A stretch of 64,000 nucleotides of DNA, taken from NCBI GenBank assembly GCA_963836665.1, contig CAWIKL010000001.1, positions 2,790,001 to 2,854,000 of the forward strand, read 5' to 3'. Below the pieces are notes generated by a model. The model saw only the letters and a list, made by a program, of their open reading frames with translations, did not search any database and was not told the origin of the DNA. This stretch comes from JAICSD01 sp963836665. Lineage in GTDB: Bacteria; Acidobacteriota; Vicinamibacteria; Vicinamibacterales; 2-12-FULL-66-21. The stretch's first letter is position 1. The number at the start of each line of letters is the position of its first letter. This document shows, in pieces, positions 54,083-62,428 of the stretch. Both the position numbers and the translations under genes were made by a program.

Positions 54083-54529
54083 ATGACGCTGCAGCAACAG
54101 ATCTCGAAAGACATGGTCGAGGCGATGAAGGCGCGCAACCAGGGCCGGCTCTCGGCGCTGCGCATGGTCAAGGCGGCGCTGGTCAACGGCGAGGTCGCCA
54201 AGGGGCGACCGCTCGACGAGACGGAGGCGCAGCAGGTGCTCGCGTCGCTGATCAAGCAGCGCCGCGACTCCATCGAGCAATTCAGCGGCGCCGGACGCAC
54301 CGATCTGGTCGAGAAGGAGACGGCCGAGCTGGGCATCCTCCAGCAGTACGCGCCGCCATCGGTGGCCCCTGAGGAGCTCGAGCGCGCAGTCGACGCCGCC
54401 ATTGGCGAAACGGGGGCGACCAGCGCCAAGGACATAGGACGCGTGATGAAGGCTGTGATGAGCGCCCTTGCCGGCCGCAGCATTGATGGCAAAACCGTGA
54501 ACGAGCTGGTGCGTAAGCGGCTCGGCTGA
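54083..54529 (+). CDS. GatB/YqeY domain-containing protein
   Basis: Protein of 148 residues, the standard YqeY length. It begins LQQQISKDMVEAMKARNQGR and contains LSALRMVKAALVN, LASLIKQRRDSIEQF and GILQQYAPPSVAPEEL, with a C-terminal GRVMKAVMSALAGR helix as in the tRNA-binding tail of GatB. Its cellular role is uncertain. TAGGAT lies 6 bp before the ATG, overlapping the stop of the preceding gene; an AAGG ribosome-binding stretch is also adjacent. An intrinsic terminator follows 80 bp downstream. Confidence 0.92.
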   Translation: MTLQQQISKDMVEAMKARNQGRLSALRMVKAALVNGEVAKGRPLDETEAQQVLASLIKQRRDSIEQFSGAGRTDLVEKETAELGILQQYAPPSVAPEELERAVDAAIGETGATSAKDIGRVMKAVMSALAGRSIDGKTVNELVRKRLG

Positions 54530-54608
54530 CGAAGCAAACTTTTCTTCCGGCGCAGCCGTCTAATCTTGTGAAAGGCAACGCACAAGCCTCTCATCCATCC
54601 TCCATGGG

Positions 54609-54640
54609 GCCCCCGCCTAATCAGCGGGGGCTTTTTCGTT
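54609..54640 (+). terminator. Intrinsic terminator after the glycan/yqeY unit
   Basis: GCCCCCGC (54609-54616), a 7-base loop and GCGGGGGC (54624-54631) form a perfect 8-bp GC stem followed by TTTTTCGTT. This is a textbook Rho-independent terminator and the strongest one in the window. It closes the transcription unit ending in yqeY. The remaining gap to 54734 has a TTGACA at 54649-54654 without a matching -10. Confidence 0.9.
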
Positions 54641-54734
54641 TTACAACGTTGACACTCTGTTTGGCTTCGGTCGGCACGAACAGTCCCGACGGCCCGATGT
54701 TTGCGTGGTACGATACGCGTCTGAGCCGCTCGTA

Positions 54735-55490
54735 ATGCCGCCGCGTAGTCCCCGCCTTTCGTCCGCCGCCTACTCTTTCGGCCCGGGTCCCCTGACGCCA
54801 GCCGTTCGCGCCATCCTTTACGCGAACATCGCGGTCTACGCCGTGTCGCTGTTCGTGCCCGAGATCCTGGACTGGCTGGGCCTCGTCCCTAAGCTCGTCA
54901 TCGAGCGCCGCTTCATCTGGCAACCGGTGACGTACATGTTCGTCCACGCGCGCACGCCAACGCACCTCCTGTTCAACATGCTCATCCTCTGGATGTTCGG
55001 CGTGGAACTGGAGCGGACCTGGCGGACCCGGTTCTTCGTGAAGTTCTATGCGATCACCGGGATCGGCGCCGGGCTCATTTCAGTCCTGGTATCACTGCTG
55101 CCGTTCGCGGCGACGCGCGCCACCTACAACGCCGACATCATCGGCGCTTCGGGCGCGCTCTATGGGCTGTTACTCGCCTTCGCGCTGTATTACCCGAACC
55201 GTCCCATCCTGATGTTCTTTTTCTTCCCCGTGCCGGCGAAGTATTTCGTGGCAATTCTCGGGGCGATCGCGTTCATCACGTCAATGGAAGGGAGCAGCGG
55301 CGTCGCTGCGACGACCCATCTCGGCGGCCTGCTCGTGGCCTATCTGTACCTGCAAGGCGGCCGTGGCGGATTGACGGCGGAAATCAAGTACCGGTATCTC
55401 AAGTGGAAGATGAACCGGCTCCGTCGCAAGTTCGACGTCTACTCCGGCGGGCGTCACGATCGTCCGCACTGGGATCGTCACGTCCACTGA
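54735..55490 (+). CDS. Rhomboid-family intramembrane serine protease
   Basis: Membrane protease of 251 residues from ATG 54735 (an in-frame GTG at 54705 would add ten residues). Six hydrophobic spans are seen. The active site is Ser139 in GASGALYG and His195 in TTHLGG; the HLLFNM motif before the third span and the WQPVTYMFVHA loop are typical of the family. The C-terminus is a basic cytoplasmic tail. It follows a strong terminator and starts a new unit; TACGAT at 54709-54714 may be its -10 element. Substrates are unknown. Confidence 0.93.
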   Translation: MPPRSPRLSSAAYSFGPGPLTPAVRAILYANIAVYAVSLFVPEILDWLGLVPKLVIERRFIWQPVTYMFVHARTPTHLLFNMLILWMFGVELERTWRTRFFVKFYAITGIGAGLISVLVSLLPFAATRATYNADIIGASGALYGLLLAFALYYPNRPILMFFFFPVPAKYFVAILGAIAFITSMEGSSGVAATTHLGGLLVAYLYLQGGRGGLTAEIKYRYLKWKMNRLRRKFDVYSGGRHDRPHWDRHVH

Positions 55491-55493
55491 GGG

Positions 55494-55499
55494 TAGACT
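55494..55499 (+). promoter_or_regulatory. Possible -10 element of a leaderless transcript
   Basis: TAGACT lies exactly 7 bases before the GTG at 55507, in a 16-bp gap after the rhomboid stop. No good -35 is visible and no ribosome-binding site precedes the GTG. Confidence 0.4.
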
Positions 55500-55506
55500 C
55501 TCGGCC

Positions 55507-56871
55507 GTGCTCGACGGCCGAGCCATCACACCGCGTTTCTTCCGGATCCTTCTTTTCGCCGGCCTAGTCCTGCGCGCCGGCGGTTTGCCGCTGCGCGGCA
55601 CCGACGACTTCAATGTGTGGAAGCTCTGGACGCATGCCGGATCGAAGAGCGTCACCACGATGTACGGGGTGGGGGGGAACCCGCCCGAGCGCGCCGTACT
55701 GAAGTGGGGGAACCGCAGCGGCACCGTCGAGTATCCGCCGGTGGCGCTCTACGCGCTCGCCGCCGTCGGCCAGGCCTATCGCACCTACGATCCGTATTAC
55801 GACGACGGCCCGGCACTGAACGCGGTCGTCAAGCTGTCGATTCTGCTCGGCGATGTCGGGTTGTGCGTCGCCCTGTGGGCGCTGCTGCGGCGCACGTCGA
55901 TCGATGAGGCGCGGCTGGCGGTACTCTTCTACTGGCTCAACCCGGCGGTCATCCTCGACGGCGCGTATCTCGGCTATCTGGACCCGTGGCTCGGCGCCCT
56001 GACAATGGCCGCGGTCCTCGCGCTCGAGCGCGGCCGGACGACACTCTGCGGCGCCCTGTTGGCAATCACGGCGTTGACGAAGCTACAGGTGGCCCTCGTG
56101 CTACCGATGTTCGCGCTGCTCTTCGTCAGGCGAGCCGACGACCGCCGCTGGTGGGCGGGCGCGCTTGGCGCCCTGCTCGCGGCAGGAGCGGCCTTCGCCG
56201 TCATCGTCGCACCCTTTGCACGCATCGGGGCGTTCGCCAACATGGTGCAGGGGGCCGGTCGCGCGTTCCACCACGACATGCTGTCGGCGGAGAACGCGAA
56301 CATCTGGTGGCTGGCGACATGGCTGCTGCGCGCGAGCTATGGCGTCCACGATCTCGGCGCGTGGGCGGCGTTCACGATGCCGGTACGGATCCTCGGCATC
56401 TCGCGCGCGATGGAGCTCGGCTATCCCAACGCGCGGACGATCGGCACCGCGCTGGCGCTGGCGGCAATGCTTTGGGCGTTCTGGCTGGCGCGGCGCGGCA
56501 CGCTGCCACTGGTGCTGGCCTCCGGCGCATTCGCGATACACGCCTACACGCTACTCTCGGTGCAGGTGCACGAGAATCACCTGTACCTCGCTCTGCCACT
56601 CATGGCGGCCGCCGGCGCGCCCTTGACGCGGCTGCGCGGGCCGTACGCGCTGGTCTCGGCGGTCTGCCTGCTCAACCTGTTCCTGTTCCAGGGGCTTGGT
56701 CAAGATATCGGCGTGCCGCCGCGCAATTTCACGGTCGTCGACGCCACGGTCATCCTGGCCTTGATCAATATCGGCGCGATCCTGTGGCACGCGCGGCGGT
56801 TCTCACAAGAAGCGGCCGGGGCCTGGCAACCGAATCCACCGGGCGAGTTCAGCCAGCGATGCGCCTCCTGA
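55507..56871 (+). CDS. ALG6/GT87-like membrane glycosyltransferase
   Basis: GT-C protein of 454 residues starting at GTG 55507. The loop after the first span reads GTDDFNVWKLWTHAG, the acidic loop expected in GT-C enzymes; FYWLNPAVILDGAYLGYLDP and the VQVHENHLYLALPL segment resemble ALG6/ALG8-like and related bacterial mannosyltransferases, where a conserved histidine-glutamate-asparagine stretch occurs. About eleven spans. It overlaps the next GT-C gene by 13 bp; the two probably act together. Confidence 0.72.
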   Translation: MLDGRAITPRFFRILLFAGLVLRAGGLPLRGTDDFNVWKLWTHAGSKSVTTMYGVGGNPPERAVLKWGNRSGTVEYPPVALYALAAVGQAYRTYDPYYDDGPALNAVVKLSILLGDVGLCVALWALLRRTSIDEARLAVLFYWLNPAVILDGAYLGYLDPWLGALTMAAVLALERGRTTLCGALLAITALTKLQVALVLPMFALLFVRRADDRRWWAGALGALLAAGAAFAVIVAPFARIGAFANMVQGAGRAFHHDMLSAENANIWWLATWLLRASYGVHDLGAWAAFTMPVRILGISRAMELGYPNARTIGTALALAAMLWAFWLARRGTLPLVLASGAFAIHAYTLLSVQVHENHLYLALPLMAAAGAPLTRLRGPYALVSAVCLLNLFLFQGLGQDIGVPPRNFTVVDATVILALINIGAILWHARRFSQEAAGAWQPNPPGEFSQRCAS

Positions 56872-58055
56872 ACCGGGCCGCGGTCGCCGTCCTCGCCGGT
56901 GCGGTCATCGGTTTCGTCGTGCTGCTGGCGACCAGCACGGGGCTCGTGACGGTTCGCGGCGGGCGGATCGGTGGCGACTTCCCGGCCTTCTACGGCGCCG
57001 GGCGATTGGTTGCCGCCGGACGCACCGAGGCCCTCTACGATCCAGCCGCGCAGAACGCCGCGCAGGCCGACCTTTTTCCAGCCGGCGTCGCCGGCCGTAT
57101 CCACTTTCCCTATCCGCCATACGTAGCGGTCGCGTACGTCCCACTGACGTGGCTGCCCTTCAAGGCCGCCTACGCGGTGCAGGTCGTGTCGATGGCGGCC
57201 GCGGTCGTGTGGGCAATCGTCCTGCTGGGGCGCGCCGTGCCGAACCTACGCGCGTCCACCGCGATCGCTGCGGCGGCAACATTGTCGTTCTACCCGATGT
57301 TCAGGGCGGTGCTCGGGGGCCAGAACACGTCGGCGAGTCTTCTGTGCGCCGCCGGCGCCGCGGCGGCGATGGCTGGCGGCAACCCGCTCGCCGCCGGTAT
57401 CTGGAGCGGCGCGTGGCTGTTCAAGCCACAGCTCGCACTGCCGGTCGCGATCGGCCTGTTCCTCCGTTCGGACCGCCGCTACCGCTTTCTCTGCGGCTTC
57501 CTGCTGATGGCGGCGGCGTACTACGCGGTCGGCGTCGTGATCGCGGGGTGGATGTGGCCGGGCTGGTGGTGGCGCGAAGGAGTGGTACCGTTCGCGGCTG
57601 CCGACGCGGCGATCGATCGCGGCAACGCGATCTCCATTCCGGCACTTCTGTCCGGAACGGCACTGCAGTCGGCGAGCTGGGTTGGACCTGTGATCTTGCT
57701 GGCGCTGATCTGCATCGCCGCGTGGCGGCGGCTGCCAGCCGTCTGGCTGGCTGCGGCAACCGCCGCGGCGGCCGTCCTGGCGTCGCCGCATGCCCTCTAT
57801 TACGACGGCGGATTGGCGATGCTCGGACTTCTGGCCGCGGCGGCGTGGAATCCCTCTCTACGGGCTGTCGCTGTCGCGACCTGGGCGTTGGCCTGGCTGC
57901 AGCCGTACAGTGCCTTCTTTCCGATGCCGGCATTGACGGTCGTCTGCGTGGTGTCGATGGTGCTCGTGTTGCACAACGCACCGTCAGATCAGGCCGCGAG
58001 TCCAGCCGCCGTCGACCTGGATCGTAGTACCCGTGACGTACGACGCGGCCGGTGA
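56859..58055 (+). CDS. GT87 (DUF2029)-family membrane glycosyltransferase
   Basis: GT-C protein of 398 residues with about ten spans. The N-terminal loop GGDFPAFYGAGRLVAAGRTE and LYDPAAQNAAQADLF, then HFPYPPYVAVAYVPL, match the DUF2029/GT87 pattern of polyprenyl-phosphate mannose transferases. QNTSASLLCAAG after a membrane span is also typical. Its last 24 codons overlap the 3' end of the convergent SDR gene by 72 bp; those residues (charged, no span) look like a read-through extension. Confidence 0.82.
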   Translation: MRLLNRAAVAVLAGAVIGFVVLLATSTGLVTVRGGRIGGDFPAFYGAGRLVAAGRTEALYDPAAQNAAQADLFPAGVAGRIHFPYPPYVAVAYVPLTWLPFKAAYAVQVVSMAAAVVWAIVLLGRAVPNLRASTAIAAAATLSFYPMFRAVLGGQNTSASLLCAAGAAAAMAGGNPLAAGIWSGAWLFKPQLALPVAIGLFLRSDRRYRFLCGFLLMAAAYYAVGVVIAGWMWPGWWWREGVVPFAAADAAIDRGNAISIPALLSGTALQSASWVGPVILLALICIAAWRRLPAVWLAAATAAAAVLASPHALYYDGGLAMLGLLAAAAWNPSLRAVAVATWALAWLQPYSAFFPMPALTVVCVVSMVLVLHNAPSDQAASPAAVDLDRSTRDVRRGR

Positions 58056-58772
58056 GGCAAGGAAGGCGACGACGGCAGCGAACTCATCGGGCTGTCCCAT
58101 CCGCCCTAGCGGAATGCTGCCGACGATCCGCCGTTCGATCTCGCTGGGCGTCTTCGCTTCACGCCGCGCCGCCTGCGCGGTGAGCTCGACGACGCGATCG
58201 GTGCGGGTGTAGCCCGGAGCGATGCAGTTGACCAGGATGTTGTCTGGCGCCAGCTCGATCGCCAGCGTCTTGGCCAGCGCCGCCACCGCCGCGCGGACCG
58301 CGTTGGACAGTACCAGTCCCTCGATCGGCTGCTTCACGGAAATTGACGTGATGTTGACGATGCGGCCGCCGCCGCGCGCCTGCATGTGCGGGATCGCAGC
58401 GCGGCAGAGCCGGACCACGCTCAGCAGCAGCGAATCGATCGCGTCGGCCCATGCCGCCTCGTCCAGCGACAGGAAGGCCCCGGACGGTGGCCCGCCGCTG
58501 TTGGTGACGAGGATGTCGAGGCCCTCGAAGGTGGCCACGGTCGCCTCGACCGCGCGGGCGATGTCAACGGCCTTGCGCAGGTCCGCCTCGATGGCGAGCA
58601 CTTCGCCGCCGGCTGCCTCGATCGTGGCCGCGGCGTTGCGCAGCGCCTTGCCGCCGCGCGAGCAGATGGCGACCCGTACGCCATCGCGCGCCAGCGCCAG
58701 CGCTGAGGCGAGGCCGAGCCCCTTGCTCGCCGCGCAGACGAGCGCGACCCGTCTTCCCTGCTTGTCGTCCAG
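57984..58772 (-). CDS. SDR-family protein lacking the YxxxK active site
   Basis: Short-chain dehydrogenase/reductase-like protein of 262 residues if started at CTG 58772. It begins GRRVALVCAASKGLGLA and has TNSGGPPSGAF, NITSISVKQPIEGLVLSN and VNCIAPGYTRTDR. The Tyr-x-x-x-Lys of the active site is replaced by LSNAVR-type sequence, as in the BKR-like SDR subgroup that lacks the perfect tetrad. No ATG, GTG or TTG lies near the domain start; AGGA sits 7 bases before the CTG. It follows the cupin gene by two bases. Confidence 0.82.
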   Translation of the reverse strand: MDDKQGRRVALVCAASKGLGLASALALARDGVRVAICSRGGKALRNAAATIEAAGGEVLAIEADLRKAVDIARAVEATVATFEGLDILVTNSGGPPSGAFLSLDEAAWADAIDSLLLSVVRLCRAAIPHMQARGGGRIVNITSISVKQPIEGLVLSNAVRAAVAALAKTLAIELAPDNILVNCIAPGYTRTDRVVELTAQAARREAKTPSEIERRIVGSIPLGRMGQPDEFAAVVAFLASPAASYVTGTTIQVDGGWTRGLI

Positions 58773-58774
58773 TC

Positions 58775-59137
58775 CTATTTCCTGTGGAAATAATGGTCGG
58801 TATGATCGAGCCAGTCCTGGCGGATCGGCGCGAACACGTCGAGCTCGAAGGTGTCGTCGAGCGCCTCGGCCTGGTGCTCGACCCATGAGGGAATGTGCAG
58901 ACACTCCCCTTCGCGGAGGGTGATTTCCTCGCCTCCGATCAGGAACTTCATCGCTCCCTGCAGCACGTAGGTGATCTGTTCGCTCTCGTGGTTGTGCATC
59001 GGCACGACCGCGCCCTTCTTCAGGTAAATCTGGGCGAGCATCTCGCGTTCACCGGTCACGATCTTGCGCGAGATCATCTCGGTGACTTTCTCCAGCGCGA
59101 GTTCGTCCCAGCGGTACAGACTGACGGATGGCGGCAT
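58775..59137 (-). CDS. Single-domain cupin protein
   Basis: Protein of 120 residues with the two cupin motifs: PMHNHESEQITYVLQG (metal ligands His48, His50 and His/Glu nearby) and ECLHIPSWVEHQAEA (His88). The core is one conserved beta-barrel, used for small-molecule binding or metal-dependent catalysis; the substrate is not evident. GAGGAA precedes the ATG. It is transcribed with the SDR gene and divergent from the E1 dehydrogenase, sharing a palindromic -10 region. Confidence 0.9.
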   Translation of the reverse strand: MPPSVSLYRWDELALEKVTEMISRKIVTGEREMLAQIYLKKGAVVPMHNHESEQITYVLQGAMKFLIGGEEITLREGECLHIPSWVEHQAEALDDTFELDVFAPIRQDWLDHTDHYFHRK

Positions 59138-59163
59138 TGAATTCCTCGGTGAAACGGCGGGAA

Positions 59164-59173
59164 ATTATATAAT
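59164..59173. promoter_or_regulatory. Palindromic shared -10 region of divergent cupin and E1 genes
   Basis: ATTATATAAT is a perfect 10-bp palindrome that provides TATAAT on both strands (59168-59173 plus, 59169-59164 minus). The plus box ends 8 bases before the E1 ATG, so that mRNA would be leaderless or nearly so. The minus box leaves about 22 bases of leader with GAGGAA before the cupin ATG. The two promoters overlap and should exclude each other. Confidence 0.65.
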
Positions 59174-59181
59174 GGCAGCAC

Positions 59182-61314
59182 ATGAAAGCGACCGCGGTAA
59201 GGCCGCCGAAAGAGACGGCCGCGCGTACCTACGGGGGGCTGTCGGCGGCCGATCTGCTTCGGGCCTACCGCACGATGGTCACGTCGCGAAAGCTCGATGA
59301 CAAGGAGATTCAGCTCAAGAACCAGAGCCTGATCTTCTTCCAAATCAGCGGCGCCGGTCACGAGGCGGTCCTCACCGCGGCCGGCATGCTCCTCAAGCCA
59401 GGCTACGATTGGTTCCACCCCTATTACCGCGACCGCGCCCTGTGCCTCGCCCTCGGGGTGACGCCCCTCGAGATGCTGCTCGCCGCCGTCGGCGCCAAGG
59501 ACGACCCGGCCTCCGGCGGGCGCCAGATGCCGTCGCACTGGGGTCACCGCGGCCTCAATATCGTTTCGCAGTCGAGCCCGACCGGCACCCAGGCCTTGCA
59601 CGCCATCGGCACGGCCGAAGCCGGCCGGTTCTACGAGCGGATCAGCGCGATTCCCGAGCGCGACACGAAATTTCACGCGGACGAAGTCGTCTACATGTCG
59701 GTCGGGGACGGAACGACCAGCGAAGGAGAGTTCTGGGAGTCGCTGAACTCGGCCTGCAACCTCATGTTGCCGGTCGTCTATCTCGTCGAGGACAACGGCT
59801 ACGCCATCTCGGTGCCGGTCGAGGTCAACACGCCCGGCGGCGACATCTCGAAGCTGGTCGCATCGTTTCCCGGGCTGTTCGTGCAGAGCATCGACGGTAC
59901 CGACTTCCTCGCCAGTTACGCGGCCATGCGCCAGGCGATCGACTACGCCCGCGCGCGCAAGGGGCCGGCCTTCGTGCACGCCAAGGTCACCCGCCCCTAC
60001 TCCCACTCGCTGTCGGACGACGAAAAGCTCTACAAGACGCCGGACGAGCGCGCCGCGGAGGCCACGCGCGACCCGATTATCAGGCTCGCGAGCTTCCTCG
60101 TCGCTGAGGACCTCGCGAGCGAATCCGAGCTCAAGGCGATCGTCCGCGAGGTCGAAGAAGCGATCAACGCCGCGGCCGAAACCGCCAAGGCAGCCGAGAA
60201 GCCCTCCCGCGATACCGTTTCCCTTTACGTCTATTCCCCCGACATTGACCCGACGTCGGTCGCGTTCGCCACCGAGCCGGCCACCGAGGGCAAGCCCGAC
60301 ACGATGGTCGCGGCGATCAATCGCACGCTCAAGGACGAAATGGCGCGCGACCCGCGCATCGTCGTCTTCGGCGAGGATGTCGCGGACTGCAGCCGCGAGG
60401 CAGCGCTCGACACGGTGTCGGGTAAAGGGGGCGTGTTCAAGGTCACGCATGGGCTGCAGCGCGCCTTCGGCGGCACCCGTGTGTTCAACTCGCCGCTCGC
60501 GGAAGCCAACATCATCGGCCGCGCCGTCGGCATGGCGGTACGCGGGATCAAGCCGGTCGTCGAGATCCAGTTCTTCGACTACATCTGGCCGGCGATGATG
60601 CAGATGCGCGACGAGATGTCGATGATGCGCTATCGCTCGAACAACCACTGGTCGTGCCCGATGGTGATCCGGACGGCGATCGGCGGCTACCTGCGCGGCG
60701 GCGCTCCCTATCATTCGCAGTCGGGCGAGAGCATCTTCGCGCACTGCCCGGGCATCCGCGTCGTCTTCCCGTCCAACGCGCGCGACGCCGCCGGCCTGCT
60801 GCGCACCGCCATCAGGTGCCAGGACCCCGTGCTCTATCTCGAGCACAAGCATCTCTACCGCCAGACCTACAACAAGGGCGAATACCCCGGGCGCGACTAC
60901 ATGATCCCGTTCGGCAAGGCGGCGGTCCGGCGTGAAGGCACCGATGTCACGGTGCTGGCGTGGGGTGCGCTCGTGCAGCGCACGCTGCTGGCGGCGCAGC
61001 TGGCCGAAAAGGACGGCATCAGCGTGCAGGTGCTCGACCTGCGCACAATCATGCCGTTCGACTGGCATGGCATCACCGCCGCGGTGAAGAAGACCAACCG
61101 GGTCGTCATCGCGCACGAGGATCAGCTGACCTGCGGTTTCGGCGCCGAACTGGCCGCGCGCATCGCGGATGAGCTGTTCGCGTACCTCGACGCGCCGGTC
61201 CGCCGCGTCGCGGCACTCGACACGCCGGTTGCCTACTACCCGGACCTCGAAGAAGAGATCCTGCCGCAGTCGGCCGACGTGCTGAAGGCAGTCCGCGAGC
61301 TGGCCCGCTACTGA
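59182..61314 (+). CDS. Fused alpha/beta E1 component of a 2-oxoacid dehydrogenase
   Basis: Thiamine-diphosphate enzyme of 710 residues, combining both subunits of the E1 decarboxylase in one chain. The alpha half (about 1-330) has GDG at 175-177 and Asn205 in LVEDNGYAIS, the GDG-x(24-30)-N ThDP motif. The beta half (about 370-710) has FGEDVADCSREAALDTVSGK and RVFNSPLAEANIIGRAVG, then HSQSGESIFAHCPGIRVVFP and the C-terminal transketolase domain. Similarity is to branched-chain or 2-oxoisovalerate E1; pyruvate cannot be excluded. No E2 or E3 gene is nearby. The TATAAT box lies 8 bp before the start. Confidence 0.92.
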   Translation: MKATAVRPPKETAARTYGGLSAADLLRAYRTMVTSRKLDDKEIQLKNQSLIFFQISGAGHEAVLTAAGMLLKPGYDWFHPYYRDRALCLALGVTPLEMLLAAVGAKDDPASGGRQMPSHWGHRGLNIVSQSSPTGTQALHAIGTAEAGRFYERISAIPERDTKFHADEVVYMSVGDGTTSEGEFWESLNSACNLMLPVVYLVEDNGYAISVPVEVNTPGGDISKLVASFPGLFVQSIDGTDFLASYAAMRQAIDYARARKGPAFVHAKVTRPYSHSLSDDEKLYKTPDERAAEATRDPIIRLASFLVAEDLASESELKAIVREVEEAINAAAETAKAAEKPSRDTVSLYVYSPDIDPTSVAFATEPATEGKPDTMVAAINRTLKDEMARDPRIVVFGEDVADCSREAALDTVSGKGGVFKVTHGLQRAFGGTRVFNSPLAEANIIGRAVGMAVRGIKPVVEIQFFDYIWPAMMQMRDEMSMMRYRSNNHWSCPMVIRTAIGGYLRGGAPYHSQSGESIFAHCPGIRVVFPSNARDAAGLLRTAIRCQDPVLYLEHKHLYRQTYNKGEYPGRDYMIPFGKAAVRREGTDVTVLAWGALVQRTLLAAQLAEKDGISVQVLDLRTIMPFDWHGITAAVKKTNRVVIAHEDQLTCGFGAELAARIADELFAYLDAPVRRVAALDTPVAYYPDLEEEILPQSADVLKAVRELARY

Positions 61315-61400
61315 CGTCCTCCGCCGGCCTGCCCTTCGCGAAACCGATGGCACACTTCGCCGAGTCGGGACCAAGGCGGACGGTCGGACCAAACGGGTGA

Positions 61401-62417
61401 ATGATGCGAGCACTGGTGCTGCTCTCGTGCGTGCTCGCCGCATCGATGCAGGGACCGCCGCCGCGCGTGCTGGTGCTGCGCTCGAGCGGTGGCCTTCCCG
61501 CCCATATCGCCGAGTCCTTCCGCCAGCCGCTCGGATTTCAGCAAAGCGACGGCGGCCAGTACTTCGTCTTCGATCGCCGCGCCCATGCCGTCTACACCGT
61601 CGCCAACGACGCGGCGAAGAAGATCATCGACATCGGCAGCGAACCCGGGCGGATTCTCGAGCCCAGCGCGTTCGACATCGATCCGGCTGATGGCACGTTC
61701 GTGATCGCCGACGCGCCGCTGCGGCGGCAGCGGATCCAGGTGTTCACCGCCAGCGGCGGCCGGCTCAGCGGCTTTACGCTGCCCTCGAAGGAGGTCGCGC
61801 GCGTCACGCTCGAGTCGGTGGTGCTCAATGGCGTCGCTTCGATTCAATTCACCGGCGACGCGTTGCTGATCAACCAGCCCGAGACCGGCGCGCTGGTGTC
61901 GGAACTGTCGATCTACGGCGAGACCCGCCACACCTTCGGCCAGCTGCGCGCGACCGGGCAGGAAGCGGATGCCAACGTCCATCTGGCGCTGAACGCGGGT
62001 CTGCCGCTGATCGATCCGACCGGCGGATACTACTTCGTCTTCCTCGCCGGCGTGCCGGTCTTCCGCAAGTACGACGCGAAGGGGACGCTGGTATTCGAGC
62101 GCCACGTGGAAGGACCGGAGCTCGATGACTACCTGCAGGCGCTGCCGGCACGATGGCCGGCGCGGCGCAACGACGAGGGAGACGTCCTTCCACTGGTGCC
62201 GCCGGCCGTCCGCGCGGCCGCCGTCGATCGACAGGGGCGTTTGTGGATCGCGCTGATGTCGCCGGTCACCTTCGTCTACGACCGGTCCGGTGAGAAGATC
62301 CGGACGGTGCAGTTCCGCGGCGCCGACACGCTGTCACCGAGCAGCCTGTTCTTCACGAAGGACGGACGGGTCCTGGTCACGCCCGGCTGCTATGAGTTCA
62401 GGATTCCCGCACTCTAG
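61401..62417 (+). CDS. Secreted beta-propeller-like protein
   Basis: Protein of 338 residues with a signal peptide (about 1-17, MRALVLLSCVLAASMQ-like). The mature part consists of repeated strand motifs of about 45-50 residues (YFVFDRRAHAVYTVAND, FDIDPADGTFVIADAP, VDRQGRLWIALMSP, FTKDGRVLVTPG), the pattern of 6-bladed NHL-like propellers. No catalytic residues are evident. It starts with tandem ATG codons at 61401/61404. It ends 11 bp from the convergent barrel gene. Function is unknown, probably periplasmic or secreted. Confidence 0.75.
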   Translation: MMRALVLLSCVLAASMQGPPPRVLVLRSSGGLPAHIAESFRQPLGFQQSDGGQYFVFDRRAHAVYTVANDAAKKIIDIGSEPGRILEPSAFDIDPADGTFVIADAPLRRQRIQVFTASGGRLSGFTLPSKEVARVTLESVVLNGVASIQFTGDALLINQPETGALVSELSIYGETRHTFGQLRATGQEADANVHLALNAGLPLIDPTGGYYFVFLAGVPVFRKYDAKGTLVFERHVEGPELDDYLQALPARWPARRNDEGDVLPLVPPAVRAAAVDRQGRLWIALMSPVTFVYDRSGEKIRTVQFRGADTLSPSSLFFTKDGRVLVTPGCYEFRIPAL

Positions 62418-62428
62418 TTTCATCCGAG

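Noticed and set aside
54541..54600. Possible riboswitch-like stretch (GTGAAAGGCAACGCACAAGCC) before the terminator
   Set aside because: It follows yqeY instead of preceding a gene and does not match the conserved core of any riboswitch I know, such as the c-di-GMP-I class.
54649..54654. TTGACA upstream of the rhomboid gene
   Set aside because: No -10 hexamer lies at 16-18 bp; the candidate TACGAT is much further downstream.
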